NCBI GenBank assembly: GCA_963708905.1
Contig: CAVPUV010000069.1
Location: 1-64,000, forward strand
From: SHZL01 sp963708905
Lineage (GTDB): Bacteria; Pseudomonadota; Gammaproteobacteria; Xanthomonadales; SZUA-36
Direction: 5' to 3'
Length of the DNA stretch: 64,000 nucleotides
In this document: positions 1 to 9,176 of the stretch, piece by piece
How positions within the stretch are numbered: the first letter of the stretch is position 1
How the letters are laid out: each line of letters opens with the position of its first letter
Made by a program: the position numbers and the translations under genes
Notes under the pieces: generated by a model
Database searches by the model: none
What the model was told of the DNA's origin: nothing
The model's input: the letters and a program-made list of their open reading frames with translations, nothing else

Positions 1-56
1 GACTGATAGCATGAGCGTTCCTGCAAACCTTGGTTTATCTGGAGCGGAGAGACTAT

Positions 57-836
57 ATGAGGAAGCGCGGTCATTCGGCTTGGCATGGGATCTTCATTGC
101 ACTCATCATTTTTTTGTTTATTACGACCCCAAACACGTTGCGCGGGTCGCTAGAGGCAAGTGATATCTGGTTTTCGGAAGTTGCGCTTCTGGCGTTGTTC
201 GTCCTTGCAGCTGGTCACTGGGTAACTGGGGCGTGGTTGGGTGCCTTCACGAATGAGCGAAACCGGATCAGTCTTTCTCAAACACAGTCAATTCTATGGA
301 CAGTATTGATTCTGTCAGCTTTGTTAACTGGGGCATTTTCAAATCTTTCCGGTGGCGATGCAGACCCGCTCAATATACGTGTGCCGCAGTCACTTTGGAT
401 GCTAATGGGGATCAGCATCGTTGCATTGGTAGGTACGCCATTGCTTTCCAGTCGACGAAAATCTCAAAAGGCGGATCAGATGGAGGAAGCGGCTGCAGTA
501 AACAGATTGGTAGATCAGGGGCGCGAGCCTTCGAGCCTGACGATGACTGGTCGCCTGATTGCCAACGAATCTTCAGAAGATGCGCGTTGGTCGGATCTTT
601 TCGAGGCTGAGGAAGTCAGTCGTGCCGGGCGAATAGACATGAGTAAGGTGCAAATGACGCTGTTTACAGTTGTTGTCGCGGTTGTTTACGCCTCAGCAAT
701 TTCAAATTCGCTTGGGATGGGAACAGGTTTTCATGAATTTCCAGCGTTAAGCGAGACCATGATCTTCCTGATTGGAATTAGTCACGCCGGTTACTTGGTG
801 AATAAGGTCGTGCCAGAAAGGGAAGATGTCCGTTAA
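57..836 (+). CDS. Hypothetical six-helix inner-membrane protein
   Basis: I do not recognise a named family. The protein has about six hydrophobic segments: one near the N-terminus, one at about residues 35-60, one after the conspicuous SLSQTQ motif, one at about 115-135, and two after residue 200. Between the fourth and fifth lies a charged cytoplasmic-looking stretch of about 65 residues rich in Glu, Asp and Arg. The ATG at 57 is preferred over an upstream TTG at 30 because GGAGCGGAGAG lies 5-15 bases before it. It points toward the leftward type III restriction operon without an obvious partner of its own. A role in defence is possible only by location; the function is unknown. Confidence 0.75.
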   Translation: MRKRGHSAWHGIFIALIIFLFITTPNTLRGSLEASDIWFSEVALLALFVLAAGHWVTGAWLGAFTNERNRISLSQTQSILWTVLILSALLTGAFSNLSGGDADPLNIRVPQSLWMLMGISIVALVGTPLLSSRRKSQKADQMEEAAAVNRLVDQGREPSSLTMTGRLIANESSEDARWSDLFEAEEVSRAGRIDMSKVQMTLFTVVVAVVYASAISNSLGMGTGFHEFPALSETMIFLIGISHAGYLVNKVVPEREDVR

Positions 837-1109
837 AAGGCAGTTCTTTATTTCTCGATGGGCTTTGAGTTTGGCATGAGCCACCGGTTTGATGTTTCTC
901 ACTAATCATAAACCGTTCGCCAAACTGGATGGCAAGCGGGCTTTAGCAGCATGCAATTGCTTGGGCAGTCGTTTCCACCTGGTCGCAATGCTGTGGGCGC
1001 CAGGTAGATCAGTCTGCTGGGTGCTTCGGCGATCGGAAAGTGTCCCTTGTTGCGGATCGCCTTTCTCACCTGGCTGTGCAATAGTGTGGTTAACTTCATT
1101 GCAGATCGC

Positions 1110-3848
1110 TCAGAGAAGCAGATCTTCGAGTTTTCTTACTACTTTGAACTGCACGTCCTCAAAATTTCTGAAATGCCTTTTGCCGCATTCGATTTTTAGC
1201 TGCTCCAGTGGCCGGAGCATGCTTTCTCTGACGCCTGTCACCCCAGTGGTGCCCTTGGTTTCCGCCACAAAGTATAAATTCTTGTAGTTTTGATAGATCA
1301 ATGCCCAGTCTGGGTTGTACTTGCCTACCGGCGTTTCGATTTCAAACCAGCGGGGCAGTTTGATATAGAACAGGACGTTGTCGTTGTTTTCGCAGGCTTC
1401 GGCAAACTGGCGTTCGGGGCCGGAGTTGGAATCGATCACGATGTGGGAGAACAGGGTCTTGTTCTGCTTTTCCACGGCGATGACGTTGTTCTTGAAGGCT
1501 TCCCTCAAATCGTCGTCTTGGAAGCGGTGCATCTCGTAGATGGCACCATCGAGCCGGAGATACTCGACCCCGCTCACCAGCAGTTCACGTTTCTGTGAAT
1601 TGATCAGTTCGGCGGCGTGCTCGATGAAAAGCTGGGGGTTGTTTCTGGCGTCCTCCAGGCGGCCTGACTCGAGCAGAATCCGTGCGACAGTCGATTTGGC
1701 GAGTCCGGATCTGGCCTGCACCTGGCTCACAAAATCCGGCATGACGAAGTTGGCTTCGACGGTTTCCGTGCGATAGCCGGTTTGCCGGCCGGTCACACCC
1801 TTTTCGGTGATATCGAGTTCGGCCCTGCCCAGCGCGATTTTCGGTTTATCCAGGCGGGGGATCTTTTCTTTCAGTGCCGCGGCGGCCTCGCGAATCAGGT
1901 CGGCGGTCCGGTAACGCACGCGGTAGTGGGTTTTGCCCTGAATGCGCTTCCACAGTTCGAGGAAATTGGAATCGGTCTCATAGCCTTTGCGCAACTTGAT
2001 ACTGATCTTCTCTTTTTCGTTCTGAACCATCTCCTGCTTGAAGCCGACGCCCGCTTCTTCCATCTCGGTCTGAAGCTGGCGGGCGAAGTCCTCGTAGGAT
2101 TCGTTGGCCACCACGGTCAGGCGGTTGACGCCGCGATGGAACACGCGCTGCCCACTCTGGTCCACGCACAGGCGCAAGCCCCGCCCGATTTCCTGGCGTT
2201 TTCTAATTTCCGAACTCGACTCCGCCAGTGTGCAAATCTGGAACACGTTGGGGTTATCCCAGCCCTCGCGCAGGGCCGAGTGGCTGAAAATGAAGCGCAG
2301 CGGCTCGGCCGTATCGAGCAGGCGTTCCTTGTCTCGCATGATCAATTCAAAGGCGCTGGATTCGGCTGCCGTTTTGGTCTTGCAATCCGCCTCGCCATAG
2401 GGCGAAACGGCCCGCTTGTCCTGGGCGAAATAGCCGTTGTGGACCTGGCCCACCTCGAAATCGTACAGGCCCTGGAATTCGGGCTTCGCAGCATATTCCT
2501 GGTAAATGGCTTCGAACCACTGGCCGAACAGTCCCAGCGTCGTGCTGCCGTCGTCGTTATAGACGCGGTAACTCGCCACCCGGTCGATGAAGAACACCGA
2601 CAGCACCTTGATGCCCTGGCGTTCCAGCTTCGCGGCCTTCTCGAAGTGCCGCCGTACGGTGGCCTCGATCTGCAATCTGAGAATGCTTTCGGTGAGATTG
2701 CCATGGGCCACGCCGATGCGTGCGGTCACGTCATTGGCAAAACGCACGAATCCCTCACCGGCATCGATTTCGTTGACGATGAAGCCGTCGCGGTAGATTT
2801 CGCGCTGGCTGGAAAGCGTGTAAAGATCATCGCCGTTCTTCAGCGTCACGCGCTTCTTTTTCGGCCCCGATTTCTGGTTCACCCAGATGGTGGCCTTGGC
2901 GGATATCGAGCGGGCGCCGGTGGTGAAGCTCTCGACTTCGATAAAGGCCTGGTTGGTGCTGCTGAGGTCGATCACCGAATCCACGCTGATCTGCTTGACC
3001 AGGCCCAGTTCATAGGCGCGGATGGGGTCCAGCTTATGGATCAGGTTGTAGCTGTCACGGTGGGTGGCGGAATAACGCAGGGCGCAGAGCGGATTGAGCC
3101 GGGCGATGGCATGCTTGCGCTTTGCGGTTTCCAGGTTCTGCGGCTCGTCCAGGATCACGATGGGGCTCGTGGCCTGGATGAATTCGATGGGCCGGATGCC
3201 GGTTTCCCGGCGCTGGTTGATCACATTGCCCTGGCGGCGTGCATTGGACGTTTCGTCCGAATCCTTGGCGAAGGCGTCGATGTTGATCACCAGGATCTGC
3301 AGCGCGTCCGAAAGCGCGAAATTGCGCAACTGGTTCACCCGGGTGGAGTCGTAGACGGTGAATTCCACTCGCTCGAAGTCGTACAGGGTTTGGAAATGCT
3401 CGCGGGTGATCTGCAGCGACTTCAGCACGCCCTCGCGAATGGCCACCGAGGGCACGACGATGACGAATTTCTTGAAACCGTAAGTCCGATGTAGCTCGTG
3501 AACGGTGCGCAGGTAGACGTAGGTCTTGCCGGTGCCGGTCTCCATCTCCACCGTGAAGTTCGGGAAGTCAGCGATGGCATTGCCGTCGTCATCCCTGAGT
3601 ATTTCCAGTTGTTCAGACTCGGGGAGCTGTTGTTCCCGCTGCACATCGCGAAGGTTCTTCAGCCACTGTTCGTCGGTAATCACCCGCTGATTGGCGAGGC
3701 CTGTCTCATTCAGCCGCAGGCTGGAGAGCCCCTGATCGTCCATCGTGACGCCGTGCTGCGAGGCATCCGGCTGCCCGGCAAACAGGTCCAAGGTGGCCTG
3801 GATGGCCTGGAGCTGGAACTCCTGGTTGGCGTCGAATTGCAGTTTCAT
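1110..3848 (-). CDS. res: Type III restriction endonuclease subunit (Res)
   Basis: This is the ATP-dependent helicase-nuclease subunit that cuts DNA when two unmethylated sites are met. It has a superfamily 2 helicase core: Walker A TGTGKT at residues 104-109, DEPQ as motif II at 234-237, and RYSATH as motif III near 258-263. The C-terminus holds a PD-(D/E)xK nuclease signature, with Pro-Asp at 846-847 and Glu-Thr-Lys at 863-865. The length of 912 residues is usual for Res. It lies nine bases after the methyltransferase gene on the same strand, so both are probably one transcript. No frameshift or missing motif is seen, so an active enzyme is expected when complexed with Mod. Confidence 0.93.
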   Translation of the reverse strand: MKLQFDANQEFQLQAIQATLDLFAGQPDASQHGVTMDDQGLSSLRLNETGLANQRVITDEQWLKNLRDVQREQQLPESEQLEILRDDDGNAIADFPNFTVEMETGTGKTYVYLRTVHELHRTYGFKKFVIVVPSVAIREGVLKSLQITREHFQTLYDFERVEFTVYDSTRVNQLRNFALSDALQILVINIDAFAKDSDETSNARRQGNVINQRRETGIRPIEFIQATSPIVILDEPQNLETAKRKHAIARLNPLCALRYSATHRDSYNLIHKLDPIRAYELGLVKQISVDSVIDLSSTNQAFIEVESFTTGARSISAKATIWVNQKSGPKKKRVTLKNGDDLYTLSSQREIYRDGFIVNEIDAGEGFVRFANDVTARIGVAHGNLTESILRLQIEATVRRHFEKAAKLERQGIKVLSVFFIDRVASYRVYNDDGSTTLGLFGQWFEAIYQEYAAKPEFQGLYDFEVGQVHNGYFAQDKRAVSPYGEADCKTKTAAESSAFELIMRDKERLLDTAEPLRFIFSHSALREGWDNPNVFQICTLAESSSEIRKRQEIGRGLRLCVDQSGQRVFHRGVNRLTVVANESYEDFARQLQTEMEEAGVGFKQEMVQNEKEKISIKLRKGYETDSNFLELWKRIQGKTHYRVRYRTADLIREAAAALKEKIPRLDKPKIALGRAELDITEKGVTGRQTGYRTETVEANFVMPDFVSQVQARSGLAKSTVARILLESGRLEDARNNPQLFIEHAAELINSQKRELLVSGVEYLRLDGAIYEMHRFQDDDLREAFKNNVIAVEKQNKTLFSHIVIDSNSGPERQFAEACENNDNVLFYIKLPRWFEIETPVGKYNPDWALIYQNYKNLYFVAETKGTTGVTGVRESMLRPLEQLKIECGKRHFRNFEDVQFKVVRKLEDLLL

Positions 3849-3857
3849 TGCGCTGCC

Positions 3858-5768
3858 TCAGATGCAGGTGAGGCGAATGCCGGCATCGTGGCACTGCAGG
3901 TCGAAATTGGTTTTGAGCTCGTCGGAGTCCTGGAACACCGAATCCAGCGCGACGACTTCCTGGGGCTTCAGCGTCACAATGGCATTGATCATGGGCTCGT
4001 TGAACCCGGCAAGGACAAACAGCATGTCCCTGTCGCGGATGGCGAAGACCGTCTCGCCCTCGATGTCCAGGGTTTCAACCGGCGTGGTCAGTTCCTGCCC
4101 GAATTTGAGCAGGAGTTCATAGAGGATGTCTTCGGTGTCGGCGCCATCCTTCTCGCTCTTGACGAACATCTGTATCTGCTCTGCGAGTTCGTCGGCGGAT
4201 TCGATACCGTCGCCGCGCCATTGTTTGAAGTTTGAGGGTGTCAAGCCGAATGACTTGAAGCCAAGATCATCCGGCACCTGGGTGGCCAGATCGTCATTGG
4301 CCTGCATGGATTCGATGGCTTTCTTGATGCGGAAGCGTGCGATATCCGCGATGTCATCCATATCGGAAGGCGCCACGTCCAGCGGTTCTGGCAGCTGCAC
4401 GTTGATGCAGCGCCGTTTTCCCCCGTCTTCCAGGTTCTGCCGTAGCACAGCTTCCATCGTGGTGCCGGAACCGGCAAAAAAGTCCACCACGAGGTCCGCC
4501 TCCTCGCTGTTGGTACCCAGTTGAAGCATCCGCCGAATCAGCCGTGTTGGCTTGGGTGTATCGAAAACCACTTCCGAGTTGGGAAACTCCACCAGCGCCA
4601 GCAACTCTTTTTTGCCCTCCTGCGTGTGCCCGACTTCCTCGTATTTCCAAAGAGTCTGAGGCACGCGGCCCTGTTTTACTTCTGTAAGGTAGATCTTTGG
4701 AGCAGGCACATTATTGCCATCTTTGCCCCAGTAAATCCGACCGTCACTGTCCAGCGCTTCAAACTTTTCCTTTGAAATCCGCCAATAGGATCCCGGCGGG
4801 GGTCCTTCAATTATGCGCCCGCTTGGGCAAGTAATTGAGTACGTGCCTTTGCTGTAGTAGTTTCTGGCTGCAAGATTATTTGGGCGCCATAAACCACGGG
4901 GATCGTTGTCCGGGTTCTTGTACACGGAATCTTGCTCTTCGGTTCGTGGAAGAAGCTCCGGAATCCAGTCAGAAGCGTGTCTTGCGTAGACGATCAAATA
5001 ATCGTGATCTTCTGAAAATAATTTGGCGCTGCTCTTAGGTGCGTAAACTTTCTGCCAGATAACACTGGCAATGAAGTTCTCCTCCCCAAACACCTCATTC
5101 ATCAAACACCGCAGATTGTGCACCTCGTTGTCGTCGCAGGAAACGAAGATCACGCCGTCATCCCGCAGCAGATTCCGCGCGATGTAGAGCCTGGGCAGCA
5201 TCATGTTCAGCCAGTTGGAGTGGTAATGGCCGTTCTCGCGGCTGTTCTTGCGGAAGAAGCCCTCGCGCATCAGCGTGCCGTCGTCTTCCAGTTCGTTGAT
5301 GCGCTTTAAGTAGTCCTCCTTGCTTTCCTGGAAGCGGTCCGGGTAGATGAAAGAATCGTTGCCGGTGTTGTAGGGCGGGTCGATGTAAATCAGCTTGACC
5401 TTACCGAAGTAGGCCTTCTGCAGCACCTTGAGCACTTCCAGGTTCTCGCCCTCGATGAACACATGTTCGGCGGCATCGAAGTTAACGGAGAGTTCCCGCT
5501 GCGGGCGCAGCGTCGCGGTGGTGGGAGTCTGCAGCACTTTGTAGGCCTCGCCCTTGCCGGCCCAGTCCAGCCGGTAGCGCTCACCGCCTTCGGTAACCGC
5601 CGCTTCGCCCAGAGCGCGTTGCAACGCGTGCACGTCCAGGCGCCCCTCGCTGAAGGCCTCCGGCAGCAGTTGCGCCAGCGCCTGTTTTTTCAGATCGGCG
5701 GGGTTCTCGCTTTGCGCCTGTGCGCCATTGCCAGCTTGTTGCGCCTCTGAATTCTTCGTCTTGCTCAT
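3858..5768 (-). CDS. mod: Type III DNA adenine methyltransferase (Mod)
   Basis: Mod gives the restriction system its sequence specificity and transfers a methyl group from AdoMet to adenine in the target site. Motif IV is DPPY at residues 130-133, followed by NTGNDSF. The AdoMet-binding FAGSG is at 431-435, the beta-class order expected for type III enzymes. The target-recognition region between them (about residues 235-400) is visibly more AT-rich at the DNA level than the flanking catalytic parts. That fits the exchange of recognition domains known in these genes. The start overlaps the stop of the Fic gene by four bases (ATGA), indicating translational coupling. No simple-sequence tract for phase variation is visible. 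Confidence 0.94.
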   Translation of the reverse strand: MSKTKNSEAQQAGNGAQAQSENPADLKKQALAQLLPEAFSEGRLDVHALQRALGEAAVTEGGERYRLDWAGKGEAYKVLQTPTTATLRPQRELSVNFDAAEHVFIEGENLEVLKVLQKAYFGKVKLIYIDPPYNTGNDSFIYPDRFQESKEDYLKRINELEDDGTLMREGFFRKNSRENGHYHSNWLNMMLPRLYIARNLLRDDGVIFVSCDDNEVHNLRCLMNEVFGEENFIASVIWQKVYAPKSSAKLFSEDHDYLIVYARHASDWIPELLPRTEEQDSVYKNPDNDPRGLWRPNNLAARNYYSKGTYSITCPSGRIIEGPPPGSYWRISKEKFEALDSDGRIYWGKDGNNVPAPKIYLTEVKQGRVPQTLWKYEEVGHTQEGKKELLALVEFPNSEVVFDTPKPTRLIRRMLQLGTNSEEADLVVDFFAGSGTTMEAVLRQNLEDGGKRRCINVQLPEPLDVAPSDMDDIADIARFRIKKAIESMQANDDLATQVPDDLGFKSFGLTPSNFKQWRGDGIESADELAEQIQMFVKSEKDGADTEDILYELLLKFGQELTTPVETLDIEGETVFAIRDRDMLFVLAGFNEPMINAIVTLKPQEVVALDSVFQDSDELKTNFDLQCHDAGIRLTCI

Positions 5769-6952
5769 TGCTTTTCTCCATTTTCTTTCAATGACCAGCG
5801 TGCGGCACGGCCGCGTCCGGTCACTTCCACCAGATCGTCACCGCGCATCTGGCGCAATACGTGCCGCACCATGTCGCGGCTGACGCCGATGCATTCGTCC
5901 TCGATCTCCGAGAGGGCGAAAGGCCTGCTTCGCTTCAGAACCGCATGCCTGATCTGCTCGGTCTTGCTGCCATAACCTTGCGGGCGCGCCGCATCCACCC
6001 GCTCCCTGAACTCGTCATGCGCCCGCAGCAGCATGCCCCAGAAATAGTTGAGCCATGGCATGACCTCGTGCGCACCCTCATGCCAACCCTTTGAGCTGGT
6101 TTCCAGCGCCTCGTAGTAGGTTTCCTTGCTCTGTTCGATGACGCGTTCGAGGCTGATGTAGCGGCCGACCTGGTAGTCAAAGTGATAGAGCAGCATCAGG
6201 GTCAGCAGCCGCCCGACGCGGCCATTGCCATCGCGAAATGGATGAATGCACAGAAAATCCAGGATGGCGAGCGGCACCAGCACCAGTGGCTCCCGGCCGG
6301 CCGATTTGGCTGCGTCGTAGTTCTCGCACAGGCCATCGATCTGGATCTGAACCAGGTGCGGCGGTGTCGGCTTGAAACGGATGCGTTGCGTGCCGTCGGG
6401 GTGCCGCTCGACGATGTCGTTGGGTGCGCGCTTCCACTCGCCGCCCTGGTCCGGCAGGTAACGATAGAGCATGCCGTGAAGCTGGCGCATGACATTACCA
6501 GTAAAGGGCATCGCCGCTTCCGACTCGTGAATCAGCCCCAGCGCGTTGCGGTAACCGGCCACTTCCTGTTCGGAACGATTCCTGGGATCCGTGCGCTTCA
6601 GCACCAGGGGTTCGAGGCGTTCCGGATTGACCGTGACGCCTTCGATGCGGTTGGAGGATTCGGTGGATTCAATCACGGCAACGGTACGCAGATACTTCAG
6701 CACTTCCGGCACCTGCTGGTACCACAGCGCCTGGCGACCCCGCGCGTCACCGATCGCCCGGATGGTCTTCAGCTGGTCGGCGCTGAAGCGGAGTGCTTCA
6801 AGGAATTGGGATTCGAGCGATTTCACTGGCGCGTTCCCTTCATAATAGGGGTAACGATCGCCCTGGTAAGAGGTAATATCAATAAAATTACCTCCAATAC
6901 TCCAGATCATTACCTTCTTTTGCGGTCTCGCACCGAGAGTGTTACCTTTCAT
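5765..6952 (-). CDS. Fic family protein (AMPylase-type, self-inhibited)
   Basis: Fic enzymes transfer nucleotide monophosphates to protein hydroxyls. The active-site motif HPFRDGNGRVGR is complete at residues 237-248, including the catalytic His and the phosphate-binding Asn and Arg. A class II-style inhibitory helix motif SSNRIEG sits at 99-105 with its Glu at 104, so activity is probably autoinhibited. The N-terminal region resembles the Fic_N domain, and the last 70 residues look like a winged-helix DNA-binding domain. The gene is first in an operon with mod and res and overlaps mod by four bases. An internal ATG at residue 15 is an alternative start. Its target is unknown; regulation of, or backup for, the restriction system is inferred from context. 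Confidence 0.9.
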   Translation of the reverse strand: MKGNTLGARPQKKVMIWSIGGNFIDITSYQGDRYPYYEGNAPVKSLESQFLEALRFSADQLKTIRAIGDARGRQALWYQQVPEVLKYLRTVAVIESTESSNRIEGVTVNPERLEPLVLKRTDPRNRSEQEVAGYRNALGLIHESEAAMPFTGNVMRQLHGMLYRYLPDQGGEWKRAPNDIVERHPDGTQRIRFKPTPPHLVQIQIDGLCENYDAAKSAGREPLVLVPLAILDFLCIHPFRDGNGRVGRLLTLMLLYHFDYQVGRYISLERVIEQSKETYYEALETSSKGWHEGAHEVMPWLNYFWGMLLRAHDEFRERVDAARPQGYGSKTEQIRHAVLKRSRPFALSEIEDECIGVSRDMVRHVLRQMRGDDLVEVTGRGRAARWSLKENGEKQ

Positions 6953-7306
6953 CGACGAAGCAGGATCGCTGGGTCGCTTCTTTCGAAGCGATTGAAGGGG
7001 TGTTGGGCTTCAGGCTACCCCAAAGCGCCAGGAAGTACCCGGCCTGGTGGGCCAATGAATGCACTTCGGGCCATAAAACGTTTCCGCGGAAACGAGAAAT
7101 TCGTGCCAACTTGTGGCGTTTGACCTTGTGACCCGCCCGGCCCGTACCGCGCCAATCAGCCCCTTTCGTTCCAGGCTTTGATGTCGGAATAGGACACAGT
7201 GGCCGAGGGAATTCTCCAGTGGAACGTGACAGTGTCTATGTTGAAAACGTTTCAGCATTGTGGTTAATATCGAAATACGTATTGCACCTGATCGTGGGGA
7301 TGGCCG
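6953..7306. promoter_or_regulatory. Divergent intergenic region with palindromes
   Basis: This gap separates the leftward Fic-Mod-Res operon from the rightward AraC-type regulator. It holds a stem-loop at 6974-6991 (TCGCTTC/GAAGCGA), a perfect 16-base palindrome at 7079-7094 (CGTTTCCGCGGAAACG), and a related imperfect palindrome at 7242-7254 (TGAAAACGTTTCA). The last two share the core AACGTTTC type of sequence and could be operators of a dimeric repressor such as a LacI-type protein, but no such gene is nearby. I see no convincing coding sequence here. Confidence 0.4.
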
Positions 7307-8284
7307 ATGGCTCTGCCTTTACAGCAGTTCGAAGTGTTGCGGTCAAGCGACGCTGATGAGGTTCGGGAACAGGTTTCCCGGGCGTACTGCCGGCATCGGC
7401 TGACACCGGTCGCGTCCCGTCCGCTGCTGGATGCGCACTACCACCGCGTCTCCTTCGGCGACATCAGTTTCAACTTTCTTCGTTACGGCGCCGATGTAGC
7501 GGTGTGGCCCGGTATTTTTGATCGGTTTCTGATGATCGAGCTACCGCTTCGCGGCACCGCGCAGATTCACTACGGTGATCAGACCGTGATCTCCGGTGGC
7601 GATATCGGTGCGGTTGTATCTGCGACGAAGCCGATCCACTCCCGCTGGAGTGCGGACGCCGATCGGCTGATGGTGCAGGTGGACCGGGGATCATTGGAGC
7701 GCTTCGCGACCACCGTGCTCGGCCATAGCCTGGTGCAGCCACTGGAGTTTCAACTGGCGCTGAACCTGCGCGACGACATCGGCGCGGGCCTGCGCGCCTA
7801 TATCTACCACATCGTGGATCAGCTCTGTAACAACGACCTGTTCACGAGATATCCGCTGGTGCGTCAGCAGGTGTCCCGGACCGTCTTCATGATGCTGTTG
7901 AACGGTCAGCCGCATACTTACTTTGACGAGATCCACGCGGTGGCAACGCCCGGCGCGCCGAGATACATCGAACGGGCCTATCAATACATCATGGCGCACT
8001 ATGATCAGGAAATTACGATTGAAGCGCTGGTCGAGATCTCCGGTGTTTCCATGCGGTCGCTGTATGCCGGCTTCAAGCGCTACAAGGGCGTGTCGCCGAT
8101 GGCGGCGCTGAAAAACCGGCGCCTGGAAGCTGCTCACGACGATCTGCTGAGAGCGGATCCCGCGGACTCCGTCACCAGCGTTGCGCTGAAATGGGGTTTC
8201 GAGCACCTTGGGAATTTCTCGCGGGACTATTTTCGCCGCTTCGGCGAGCATCCGTCGGAGACGCTCAGGAATTCCTTGCACTAG
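7307..8284 (+). CDS. AraC-family transcriptional regulator
   Basis: This 325-residue regulator has an N-terminal cupin-like ligand domain of the AraC_binding_2 type (about residues 20-190) and a C-terminal double helix-turn-helix (about 220-320). The terminal part ends in the typical GFEHLGNFSRDYFRRFGEHPSETL motif region of the family. It is transcribed toward the TrpA-like, kinase, receptor and permease genes and is the likely local activator. A pair of direct repeats just past its stop is a candidate binding site. The inducer is probably the compound imported by the cluster. No truncation is seen; the ATG follows a GGGGA-type ribosome site. Confidence 0.9.
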   Translation: MALPLQQFEVLRSSDADEVREQVSRAYCRHRLTPVASRPLLDAHYHRVSFGDISFNFLRYGADVAVWPGIFDRFLMIELPLRGTAQIHYGDQTVISGGDIGAVVSATKPIHSRWSADADRLMVQVDRGSLERFATTVLGHSLVQPLEFQLALNLRDDIGAGLRAYIYHIVDQLCNNDLFTRYPLVRQQVSRTVFMMLLNGQPHTYFDEIHAVATPGAPRYIERAYQYIMAHYDQEITIEALVEISGVSMRSLYAGFKRYKGVSPMAALKNRRLEAAHDDLLRADPADSVTSVALKWGFEHLGNFSRDYFRRFGEHPSETLRNSLH

Positions 8285-8302
8285 CGCCAACCGCCTTGCG
8301 TG

Positions 8303-8333
8303 TCCAAATTCTGACACGGCTATCCAAATTCTG
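8303..8333 (+). promoter_or_regulatory. Direct-repeat operator candidate for the AraC regulator
   Basis: The 11-mer TCCAAATTCTG occurs twice, at 8303-8313 and 8323-8333, exactly 20 bases apart. Two same-facing half-sites about two helical turns apart is the usual layout for AraC-family activators. The pair lies between the regulator gene and the first enzyme gene, about 95 bases before its start codon. Binding by the neighbouring regulator is an inference. Confidence 0.55.
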
Positions 8334-8426
8334 CAGCGAACACCGGCCGACTGGCTGACAGCACGTTTCCGTCCTCGTACTCTGCCCGGGCCGGCCTGAT
8401 TGAGCCGGCCCACGGTGAGGAGGAAA

Positions 8427-9176
8427 ATGAACGCAGCGGAGCGGACCATCGGACAGGACAGACCGATTCTGGGCTGCTATGTGCAGGCCGGCGATCCGGC
8501 GTTGCCCCGCGATATGGTGCAGATCTATCGCGACTGCGGCGTCGATCTGCTCGAATTCGGTCTGCCTTGCGCCGACCCGTTTCTCGACGGGGTCGTGATC
8601 GAACAGGCGATGGCACGCGCGATCGCCGCGGGGTTCAATGAGGCCGCTGCGCTCGAAGAACTCGAAAACGTACGCTCGATTTTCGCTCCCCGGCCCATTG
8701 TCGTCGTGACCTACGGCGGCGTTGACCTGACGCGCCTGCGGAACGATACCGGGCAATGGCTGTTCGATGCTTACCTGGATCTGAGCCGTGCACAACGGCA
8801 GCAGCGGGCGACCGCGCCGGCGACTCCGCCGACCGCCGGTTTCGTTTCCTACGAATGCCGCGAGGACGAACTGGCCGCGGCGCGCGATGCTTCGCTGTAC
8901 GTGATGTTGCAGGCCATGACGGGTCGCACCGGAGGGCTTGCGACCCTGGGTCCGGATGTGGCCGCCAGAATTCGCCGGATCAAAGCTGCGGGCATTCGCG
9001 TGCCGGTGCTGCTTGGCATCGGGATTTCGACCCCCGAACTCGCGGCGCAGGCAGTCGCACTGGGCGCTGACGGTGTCATCATCGGTTCGCGTTGCCTGAC
9101 CGAGGCGATGCGGGGCAGCGACGCCTTGCGCAGATTCATAGTCGCCGTCCGTGAGGCGATCGATGTCGCCGGCTGA
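8427..9176 (+). CDS. TrpA-like TIM-barrel lyase in a catabolic cluster
   Basis: The protein resembles the alpha subunit of tryptophan synthase, a TIM barrel that cleaves indole-3-glycerol phosphate to glyceraldehyde 3-phosphate and indole. The catalytic pair is kept: Glu43 in LLEFGLP and Asp54 in PFLDG, with the same 11-residue spacing as Glu49 and Asp60 of TrpA. The phosphate-binding end GIGIS...GADGVIIGS is also present. No trpB or trpC is nearby; instead it overlaps an FGGY kinase gene by 14 bases. A retro-aldol cleavage of a phosphorylated substrate is therefore more likely than tryptophan synthesis. The ATG at 8427 is chosen for the strong GGAGGAAA site before it. Confidence 0.8.
   Translation: MNAAERTIGQDRPILGCYVQAGDPALPRDMVQIYRDCGVDLLEFGLPCADPFLDGVVIEQAMARAIAAGFNEAAALEELENVRSIFAPRPIVVVTYGGVDLTRLRNDTGQWLFDAYLDLSRAQRQQRATAPATPPTAGFVSYECREDELAAARDASLYVMLQAMTGRTGGLATLGPDVAARIRRIKAAGIRVPVLLGIGISTPELAAQAVALGADGVIIGSRCLTEAMRGSDALRRFIVAVREAIDVAG

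Noticed and set aside
1782..3494. A 570-codon open frame on the plus strand inside res
   Set aside because: It is antisense to a well-supported Res gene, has no domain signature and reflects the high-GC third-codon bias of the opposite strand.
8427..9176. Standard tryptophan biosynthesis (trpA)
   Set aside because: No trpB, trpC or attenuator; the neighbours are a sugar-type kinase, receptor and permease.
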